Notes under the pieces: model-generated
What the model saw: only the letters and a program-made list of their open reading frames with translations
Told to the model about the DNA's origin: nothing
The model's database searches: none
Part shown: positions 1-5,139 of the stretch, one piece after another
How the letters are laid out: every line of letters begins with the position of its first letter
Numbering within the stretch: the stretch's first letter is position 1
Assembly: GCA_035630195.1 (NCBI GenBank)
Contig: DASQLD010000103.1
Span: 1-5,139 of the forward strand
Source: DASQDN01 sp035630195
Lineage (GTDB): Bacteria > Acidobacteriota > Terriglobia > Bryobacterales > Bryobacteraceae
Direction of reading: 5' to 3'
Length of the DNA: 5,139 nucleotides
Made by a program: the position numbers and the translations under genes

Positions 1-2117
1 AAAATCTGATATTGGCGCAGAGCACCCGTCTCGATCAGGACCAGTGGGGCGTTCGCATGGACCAGAACATTTCCGATCGTCAGCGTTTGTTTGGGCGCGT
101 GTCGATGTACGATGCGAGCCGCCGCCAGCCGACCGGACTGCCTGCAAGTGTCTCCTACAACAGCAATACCGGCGCGAACATTGCCGTCAACTACGCTTTT
201 ATCTTCAGTCCCACCTTGCTGTACGAGTTCGCAGGCGGCTATAACCGCGCCACCATTCCATTCGGCAACGAGCCTCTGGGCCAAGACTTCCACGACGCTG
301 TGGGCGATAACTACGCTCCCGAAGTGCCTCTGGGATTCCTGCCTTCAAGCCAAGTTCTGACCGGGTCGCGGTATACGACAGCGTCCTATGTGTTCTACGA
401 TCTGGCGAATCCCGACGACGCCTTCCAGTTCAACAACAGCCTGAAGAAGATTGCCGGGAAACATACCATCAACATGGGTTTTAACCTGCTGTACTGGCGC
501 CATAACGTGGGCGTCCAAGGCACATCGAATTTGCAGTATTCTCCGTTGACGACGGGACTACCGGGTTTCACCGGCACCGGCGAAGCTCTCGCGAGTTTCT
601 ACACGGGCTATCCAACGCAGACGAACTACGGATTTGGTGTGCCCAAGAGGACCTATGGGAATATCTACGTCGGTTTTCTGGGCGACACCTGGAAAGCAAC
701 ACGCCAGTTAACGGTAACGCTCGGCTTGCAATACGTCTATGCGACGCCGCCACGGGGCAACCAGGTATCGGCGATGGACGTGGATCTGGCGCGCACCCAG
801 CCCTTGGCCAGCGACTTCACATTCGCTTATCTTTGGGGCGAGACAAACCCAATCACCAACGCGCCTGCAAATGCGTCACCGGGATTGCTTGAACCCGATC
901 GCAACAACTTTGCGCCGCGTTTCGCCCTTGCCTATTCGCCGTTTACCAACACATCGATTCGAACCGGCTTTGGGCTGTTCTACGACTACAACACGAATCT
1001 GATCCAAAACAACAACGCTCGCGGGTTTGCGTATCCGTTTGCCGTCTCGCGCGCGATCACCGGTCAAAACCTGAATGGGGTTGGACCGTCGAATCCAGCG
1101 ATCACTCTGGATGAGCCGTATGCGCCGTTCGTGCCCAGCCGCGCGCAGTTCGGAAATCCACTCGATCGTTTTCGCCGCGATCCATACGCAATGAACTGGA
1201 ATTTCGGTATCGAGCAGTTGCTGCCGGCCAACATGCTCCTGGCGATAGACTATGTCGGATCGGGCGGCCGCAAGCTTTCGACCAACGTGCAGTTGAACCA
1301 AGCTCCCGTGGGAGCGGCGGGCGACATCAATGCGCGCCGGCCCTGGCCGAATGCGGGAACCAATCCATTCATCATCAAGCAAATCGGCAACTCCAACTAC
1401 CATTCGTTGCAGGTTAAACTCGAGCGCCGGTTCTCGGGAGGACTGACTTTCCGAAATTCGTTCACCTGGTCGAGAACGCTTGACTACGATAGCGATCCCA
1501 ACTCGGCGCAGGTCAGCTACACGTACAATCTACGGTACAGCTATGGCCCGGCTACGTTCCATATTCCGATCGTGAACGTTACTTCCTTCGTGTGGCAAAT
1601 GCCGTTCGGCCGTGGCCGCGCGATGGCGAATAACCTCAACCGCTTTGCTGACACGATCATCGGTGGTTGGCAGGTCGCGGGCATCGTGAACCTTCGAGCC
1701 GGTCAGCCCTATCACATCCTCTCCGGATTGGACACCGGCAACACCGGTAACTCGATCGCGTCTTCTACCGAGCGCGCCGATGTGATCTCCAGTCCCGTAC
1801 CCGACGGATTCACGCAGACGCGGGAACATTGGTTCGATCCCAATGCCTTCGTGGTGCCGAGATCGGGGACGTTGGGAAACATGGCCAGGAACGCGCTGTA
1901 TGGTCCCGCGTTTCAGAACGTCGATGTGAATTTGTCGAAAAACTTTCAGTTGAAAGAGCGGCTCGGACTGGAATTCCGCGCTGAGTTCTTCAACGCGTTC
2001 AATCACACAAACTTCGGCAATCCCAACAGCACGTTGGCAAACGGCGCTTTATTGGGACAGATCACCAGTACGTTTGCGGCTCGAGACATCCAGTTCGCGC
2101 TCAAGATGCATTGGTAA
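1..2117 (+). CDS. TonB-dependent receptor, Oar-like (acidobacterial type), C-terminal part; 5' end outside the window
   Basis: This is the beta-barrel part of an outer-membrane TonB-dependent receptor of the large acidobacterial Oar-like group. The family normally has a signal peptide, a carboxypeptidase-like regulatory (CarboxypepD/Cna-B) domain, a plug and then the barrel, at about 1000-1200 residues. Here about 704 residues are visible (codons in frame from base 3), so the signal peptide, regulatory domain and most or all of the plug lie to the left. The frame is open to the window edge, so the TTG at 12 is not a real start. Family-like stretches are DQWGVRMDQNISDRQRLFGR near 40-100, FLGDTWKATRQLTVTLGLQY near 675-735, DRNNFAPRFALAYSP near 897-941 and FRAEFFNAFNHTNFG near 1974-2020. 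The C-terminus (RDIQFALKMHW, 2082-2114) ends in an aromatic residue, as expected of a BAM-recognised beta-signal. No cysteine is seen, which is usual for barrels. The substrate cannot be told. The sulfatase-fold gene follows after 18 bases. Confidence 0.9.
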   Translation, partial: NLILAQSTRLDQDQWGVRMDQNISDRQRLFGRVSMYDASRRQPTGLPASVSYNSNTGANIAVNYAFIFSPTLLYEFAGGYNRATIPFGNEPLGQDFHDAVGDNYAPEVPLGFLPSSQVLTGSRYTTASYVFYDLANPDDAFQFNNSLKKIAGKHTINMGFNLLYWRHNVGVQGTSNLQYSPLTTGLPGFTGTGEALASFYTGYPTQTNYGFGVPKRTYGNIYVGFLGDTWKATRQLTVTLGLQYVYATPPRGNQVSAMDVDLARTQPLASDFTFAYLWGETNPITNAPANASPGLLEPDRNNFAPRFALAYSPFTNTSIRTGFGLFYDYNTNLIQNNNARGFAYPFAVSRAITGQNLNGVGPSNPAITLDEPYAPFVPSRAQFGNPLDRFRRDPYAMNWNFGIEQLLPANMLLAIDYVGSGGRKLSTNVQLNQAPVGAAGDINARRPWPNAGTNPFIIKQIGNSNYHSLQVKLERRFSGGLTFRNSFTWSRTLDYDSDPNSAQVSYTYNLRYSYGPATFHIPIVNVTSFVWQMPFGRGRAMANNLNRFADTIIGGWQVAGIVNLRAGQPYHILSGLDTGNTGNSIASSTERADVISSPVPDGFTQTREHWFDPNAFVVPRSGTLGNMARNALYGPAFQNVDVNLSKNFQLKERLGLEFRAEFFNAFNHTNFGNPNSTLANGALLGQITSTFAARDIQFALKMHW

Positions 2118-2135
2118 TAGCGATACTCTGATGGC
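2115..2135 (+). other. Tandem stop and 18-base spacer between receptor and sulfatase-like gene
   Basis: The receptor ends with TAA (2115-2117) followed directly by an in-frame TAG (2118-2120). The next gene starts in the same frame five codons later. The spacer holds no recognisable Shine-Dalgarno, promoter or terminator. Such close spacing supports co-transcription and possibly translational coupling. Confidence 0.7.
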
Positions 2136-2195
2136 ATGCGGTTGTTCTCTATTGCGGCTGCCGCCGCGATCCTGTCATATGCGGCGGCAGCGGCA
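2136..2195 (+). other. Predicted Sec signal peptide of the sulfatase-like enzyme
   Basis: The first 20 residues have one early Arg (residue 2), a hydrophobic alanine-rich core and an Ala-X-Ala type site, best placed after Ala20 before TSPP. No lipobox cysteine and no twin-arginine motif are present, so a soluble periplasmic product released by signal peptidase I is the simplest reading. The exact cleavage position is uncertain because residues 16-20 are all Ala. Confidence 0.75.
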
Positions 2196-4232
2196 ACTTC
2201 TCCACCGATCATCCTCATCTCTATCGACACGCTCCGAGCGGACCATGTAAGCGCCTTCGGATCGCGAGGACGACCGACACCGAACATCGACAGCCTGGCC
2301 AAAGGTGGCACCCTCTTCACACAAGCCAACACTCAGGCTCCTCTGACCTTGCCTTCGCATGTGTCGATGCTGACCTCCACGCGGCCGTTCGCCAACGGCG
2401 TCAATGATAACGGGCAAGTGCTGGGGCCGGCGGCGGTAACTCTTGCGGAAGTGCTAAAAAAGCGAGGTTACATGACTGGAGCATTTGTCGGTGGATTTGT
2501 TTTGGACCGACGTTTCGGCCTGGACCAGGGATTCGACCATTACGATAGTCCGTTTCAAGCGACCGCGGATCGAGAGACGGACTCGGAGGATTTGAAGAGG
2601 CTAGGCGGGGATGTTGTCGCCGCGGCAACGAAATGGACCGAGCAAAACTCCACGCGGCCATTCTTTCTATTTCTGCATTTGTTCGATCTGCACACGCCGG
2701 ACAACCTGCCGGCACAGGTACGAAAACGATTTCCCGGTCCACGCTATACGGCGGAGCTTGGCTACGTTGACGAGTTGCTCGGGCAGTTTTTTGCATACTT
2801 GCGAAAGCAGGGTCTCTACGACAAAGCGTTGATCGTCTTTACCTCCGACCATGGCGAGGGGCTTGGCGATCATGGCGAGAACTCGCACGGGTTCTTCATC
2901 TACCAAAGCACGTTGGCAGTTCCCCTGATCTTTCACTGGCCTGCCGGGTCAACCGGGTTCGCCGCGCGTTCGGATGAACCGGTAAGTCTTCTCGGCCTTG
3001 CTCCGACGATCTTGGAGATTGCCAGTGCTCCCGCGCCGCCGAGCTTTCAAGGAAGGAGCCTGGTTCCTCTTGCGCGTGGTGGAAAGTCCGCCTCTCTCGA
3101 AGAGATCTACGCGATGAGTTTCTACGGGCGGAATCACTTCAACACGAGCGCGCTCTGGAGCATGCGGAAGGGTCGCTATAAGTACATTCATGCGCCGCGC
3201 CCGGAGTTCTACGACCTTCAGAACGATCCAGCAGAACAAAAGAATCTGTGGGCGAGCAATAGAACGTCGCTTGCACAGGCATATGCGGATCGTGTCGCCG
3301 CTATCCGGCGGCAGGGCTCAAGTCAGTCGCAGTCTACCGACCCGAGTCCTGAAGTGCTTGCGCGACTGCGATCTCTGGGCTATCTTGCCGGCTCTTCCGG
3401 ATCGAAGGGGCCTCCCGACTCGGGTCCCGATCCGAAGGATCGAATCGGCGATTACGAGACATACCGGCGCGCAGTGACGCTCACTGGAACGAAGCGATTT
3501 GCGGAAGCGAATCGCCTGCTGCGGGAAGTGCTCGGGCGTGATGGCAATCTGGCGGAAGCGCGTATCCTACTTGCATTGAATATGCAGCGAACCGGGCAGC
3601 ACAGCGAGGCTGCGCAGCAACTCACGACCGTCGTGCAGGCTGCTCCGGCAAACGTTGCCGCGCACTACTATCTTGCAAACAGCTACGTCCAACTCAAGAA
3701 TCATAATGCAGCGATCAAGGAGTTAGAAGCGGCTCTGGTTGCCGCCGCCGATCGTACACGCGAGTGGAAGGCGATTACGATTCCGGCTGGCGAGCTTCTG
3801 GCGCGCCTCCTGTTAGAGCGAAAAGACTACGGCCAAGCCAGATCGCAATATGAACAGTTGCTCAAGCTCGAGGAAGCGAACTACGAAGCCCATTACAATC
3901 TCGCGTGGATGGATACGCGGGAGCAGCGATTGAGCGATGCCGTACGCCACCTTCAAGGAGCCGTCAAAGCCCGGCCCGAAGACGCCGCCGCGAGGAACGC
4001 GTTAGGCGGACTCTATTTGCGGACTTCGAAACTGACCGAAGCGGAAGCCGAACTTACCGAAGCAGCACGACTCGATCCCAAATCTCCGTGGGCATATTAC
4101 AACTTGGGTCTTGTCTCTCGAGCTCGCGGCGACAACGCAGGGGCCATGAAGTTCTTTCGCCGGGCATTGACCGCCCAGCCGGATTTTCGTCCTGCTCAAG
4201 AAGCTCTTGCAGCTCTTCAAAAGAGCGAGTGA
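2136..4232 (+). CDS. Exported sulfatase-like hydrolase/transferase (alkaline phosphatase superfamily) with C-terminal TPR repeats
   Basis: A complete 698-residue protein. Residues 1-20 are a Sec-type signal peptide, so it is probably periplasmic or surface exposed. Residues about 24-390 form a PF00884-type domain. Visible landmarks are Asp31 and Asp36 in ISIDTLRADH (first metal ligands), TLPSH at 71-75 (nucleophile site), the 181-HLFDLHTP-188 motif, 237-SDHGEGLGDHG-247 (metal-binding Asp-His) and 345-KGRYKYI-351. A linker with LRSLGYLAG (411-419) and DPKDRI (432-437) leads to seven TPR units (439-684), likely a protein-binding platform. In true sulfatases the nucleophile motif is C/S-X-P-S-R; here Thr71 replaces Cys/Ser, His75 replaces Arg, and the protein appears to have no cysteine. 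Known superfamily members with Thr nucleophiles act on phosphoesters, so 'sulfatase' is a fold name only and the substrate is unknown. ATG 2136 is the only plausible start because an in-frame TAG sits at 2118-2120 with no start codon between; no clear Shine-Dalgarno is seen. It is probably co-transcribed with the receptor upstream. Confidence 0.93.
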   Translation: MRLFSIAAAAAILSYAAAAATSPPIILISIDTLRADHVSAFGSRGRPTPNIDSLAKGGTLFTQANTQAPLTLPSHVSMLTSTRPFANGVNDNGQVLGPAAVTLAEVLKKRGYMTGAFVGGFVLDRRFGLDQGFDHYDSPFQATADRETDSEDLKRLGGDVVAAATKWTEQNSTRPFFLFLHLFDLHTPDNLPAQVRKRFPGPRYTAELGYVDELLGQFFAYLRKQGLYDKALIVFTSDHGEGLGDHGENSHGFFIYQSTLAVPLIFHWPAGSTGFAARSDEPVSLLGLAPTILEIASAPAPPSFQGRSLVPLARGGKSASLEEIYAMSFYGRNHFNTSALWSMRKGRYKYIHAPRPEFYDLQNDPAEQKNLWASNRTSLAQAYADRVAAIRRQGSSQSQSTDPSPEVLARLRSLGYLAGSSGSKGPPDSGPDPKDRIGDYETYRRAVTLTGTKRFAEANRLLREVLGRDGNLAEARILLALNMQRTGQHSEAAQQLTTVVQAAPANVAAHYYLANSYVQLKNHNAAIKELEAALVAAADRTREWKAITIPAGELLARLLLERKDYGQARSQYEQLLKLEEANYEAHYNLAWMDTREQRLSDAVRHLQGAVKARPEDAAARNALGGLYLRTSKLTEAEAELTEAARLDPKSPWAYYNLGLVSRARGDNAGAMKFFRRALTAQPDFRPAQEALAALQKSE
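2157..2191 (+). other. GC-rich inverted repeat (hairpin) in the signal-peptide codons
   Basis: The arms 2157-2167 (GCTGCCGCCGC) and 2181-2191 (GCGGCGGCAGC) are perfect 11-base reverse complements. A possible G-U pair (2168/2180) extends the stem, leaving an 11-base loop. The left arm begins 21 bases after the A of the start codon, so the structure would form in the mRNA just downstream of the ribosome-binding region. The arms are runs of alanine codons (GCC/GCG are mutually complementary), so it may be a by-product of the Ala-rich signal peptide. There is no following U-tract, so it is not an intrinsic terminator. Confidence 0.5.
3450..4187 (+). repeat. Seven TPR units encoded in the 3' part of the sulfatase-like gene
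   Basis: The encoded protein shows 34-residue periodicity. Units are at residues 439-472, 473-506, 507-540, 549-582, 583-616, 617-650 and 651-684. Every unit has Ala at its position 20 (458, 492, 526, 568, 602, 636, 670). Pro is at position 32 in units 2, 5, 6 and 7 (504, 614, 648, 682). An eight-residue insert (541-548) separates units 3 and 4. This is a protein-level repeat; I saw no long DNA-level identity between units. TPRs form alpha-alpha superhelices that bind peptides or partner proteins, but the partner cannot be inferred. Confidence 0.88.
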
Positions 4233-4240
4233 GAAGGGCT
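4233..4240. other. Eight-base convergent intergenic gap
   Basis: Only 8 bases separate the TGA of the sulfatase-like gene (4230-4232) from the stop of the DUF1501 gene (4241-4243). There is no room for a dedicated terminator. A small hairpin (arms 4212-4217 and 4221-4226, 3-base loop) lies inside the last codons of the + gene but lacks a U-tract. The two transcripts probably overlap tail to tail. Confidence 0.6.
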
Positions 4241-5139
4241 TCAGGTAACGATGTCCTTGACGACCACGCCGCTCACATCCGTGAGACGGAAATCGCGGCC
4301 GCTATAGCGATACGTCAGGCGTGTGTGATCGAATCCCAGTAAGTGCAGGATAGTCGCATGAAGATCGTGGACGTGGACCGGATTTTCGACTGCTCGATAC
4401 CCGAAGTCGTCGGTAGATCCGTAAACCGTGCCGCCTCGAACGCCGCCGCCGACCAAGACCGTTGAGAAGCCCAGGCTATTGTGATCGCGTCCGTTCTGAA
4501 CCTTAACGAGGCCGCTCACTTCTGCGGCCGGCGTTCTGCCAAATTCGCCGCCGATGATGACCAGTGTGTCTTTCAGCAGCCCGCTCGTTCTCAGGTCCTT
4601 GATCAACGAAGCTATGGCCGGATCGGCCTGCGAGCAAAGCTTCTGATGATCCATGATGTCGTCGTGATTGTCCCAAGGCTGACCGGGACCGAAGAAGACC
4701 TGAACCATGCGAACGCCGCGTTCGACCAGGCGCCTTGCGAGCAGACATCCACGGCCAAAGTCGCTATCTCCGTATCGACCTCGCGTCTCCTCCGATTCCT
4801 TGCGGATGTCGAAAGCATCCATCGCCTCCGATTGCATACGAAATGCTGTCTCCATCGTGGAGATGGCGGAATCCAATTCCGGATGCGAACCGGCGCGGCG
4901 TGTGAACGACTCGTTCATCTTCCCGAGAAGGTCGACCTGGCGTCGCTGACTCGAGTTACTAAGTTGGACGTTGCGAAGGTTGGGGATCAGCTTCTCGGGA
5001 TCTACTTCGTTCTTATTGATGATGTGCGTTCCCTGGTATGCGCCGGGAAGGAAGCTGGAACCCCAAAGTTGCGGACCGACGGTAGGTAAGCCAGGACAAA
5101 GAACGACGTACCCTGGCAGGTTCTGATTCTCGACACCAA
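4241..5139 (-). CDS. DUF1501 family protein (PF07394), C-terminal part; 5' end outside the window
   Basis: About 298 residues are visible, read leftwards from 5137 to the TGA at 4243-4241. DUF1501 proteins are usually about 450-490 residues, often with an N-terminal Tat signal, so roughly the first third is missing to the right. The frame is open to the edge, and family sequence continues upstream of the Met at 4918 (ENQNLPGYVVLCPGLP and GPQLWGSSFLPGAYQGTHI), so that Met is internal. Numbered from 5137, conserved points are YGDSDFGRGC (122-131), QPWDNHDD (153-160), IIGGEFGRTP (194-203), NGRDHN (215-220), ENPVHVHDLHATILHLLG (251-268) and the tail YRYSGRDFRLTDVSG. The family belongs to the alkaline-phosphatase-like fold, and the GEFGRTP and GRDHN segments are likely metal-site elements (inference). 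No biochemical function is established. This subtype commonly neighbours DUF1549/DUF1553 genes in Acidobacteriota, Planctomycetota and Verrucomicrobiota; such a partner would lie off the right edge. It is convergent with the sulfatase-like gene, so it is not in the same operon. Confidence 0.92.
   Translation of the reverse strand, partial: GVENQNLPGYVVLCPGLPTVGPQLWGSSFLPGAYQGTHIINKNEVDPEKLIPNLRNVQLSNSSQRRQVDLLGKMNESFTRRAGSHPELDSAISTMETAFRMQSEAMDAFDIRKESEETRGRYGDSDFGRGCLLARRLVERGVRMVQVFFGPGQPWDNHDDIMDHQKLCSQADPAIASLIKDLRTSGLLKDTLVIIGGEFGRTPAAEVSGLVKVQNGRDHNSLGFSTVLVGGGVRGGTVYGSTDDFGYRAVENPVHVHDLHATILHLLGFDHTRLTYRYSGRDFRLTDVSGVVVKDIVT

Noticed and set aside
12..14. TTG as the start codon of the receptor
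   Set aside because: The frame is open through the left edge (codons AAT CTG ATA precede it) and the protein begins in mid-domain, with no signal peptide, so the gene is truncated by the window.
876..1403. Minus-strand open frame of 175 codons
   Set aside because: Lies entirely opposite well-conserved receptor sequence, has no recognisable domain, and the translation is the charged, low-information kind typical of antisense shadow frames.
1530..2006. Minus-strand open frame of 158 codons
   Set aside because: Antisense to the conserved receptor C-terminal barrel; no family resemblance and no start context.
2131..2250. ATG at 2131 as an alternative start for the gene after the receptor
   Set aside because: It is in another frame and reaches a stop near 2250 after about 39 codons; the frame from 2136 gives a good signal peptide and domain.
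4212..4226. Hairpin with arms GCTCTT and AAGAGC as a terminator
   Set aside because: The stem is only 6 bp with a 3-base loop, inside coding sequence, and no U-tract follows on either strand.
4481..5089. Plus-strand open frame of 202 codons opposite the DUF1501 gene
   Set aside because: The minus strand carries strong family motifs along the whole stretch; the plus translation resembles nothing known.
1..5139. Mobile element, CRISPR, tRNA/rRNA or riboswitch
   Set aside because: Coding sequence fills nearly the whole window; I saw no spaced direct repeats, transposase, integrase or RNA-gene motif, and the largest gap between genes is 18 bases.

Overview
The window looks like chromosomal DNA from an Acidobacteriota bacterium, most likely of the Solibacter/Bryobacter type. 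This rests on gene content, not on a marker gene. The three genes are an Oar-like TonB-dependent receptor barrel, a secreted sulfatase-fold enzyme fused to TPR repeats, and a DUF1501 protein; these families are heavily expanded in that group. Coding density is close to complete. I see no RNA gene, CRISPR array, insertion sequence or phage gene.

Layout. Positions 1-2117 (+) hold the C-terminal ~704 residues of the outer-membrane receptor, cut by the left edge. Eighteen bases later, in the same reading frame and behind a tandem TAA-TAG stop, comes a complete 698-residue exported enzyme (2136-4232, +). It has a signal peptide, an alkaline-phosphatase/sulfatase-fold catalytic domain and seven 34-residue TPR units. 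Only 8 bases after its stop lies the stop of a convergent gene (4241-5139, -), the C-terminal ~298 residues of a DUF1501 protein cut by the right edge.

How they may work together (inference). The receptor and the TPR enzyme are probably co-transcribed and act at the outer membrane and in the periplasm, as a possible uptake-plus-hydrolysis pair. The DUF1501 gene is on the other strand and belongs to a separate transcription unit that starts beyond the right edge. In related genomes such genes usually sit beside DUF1549/DUF1553 genes.

The most notable point is that the 'sulfatase' has Thr-Leu-Pro-Ser-His where a true sulfatase has Cys/Ser-X-Pro-Ser-Arg, and I found no cysteine anywhere in the protein. 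It therefore cannot form the usual formylglycine nucleophile from cysteine and may be a phospho-ester enzyme, or use a Thr nucleophile. A strong GC-rich inverted repeat lies in its signal-peptide codons. I did not find a clearly new multi-gene system; the rest is typical of the lineage.
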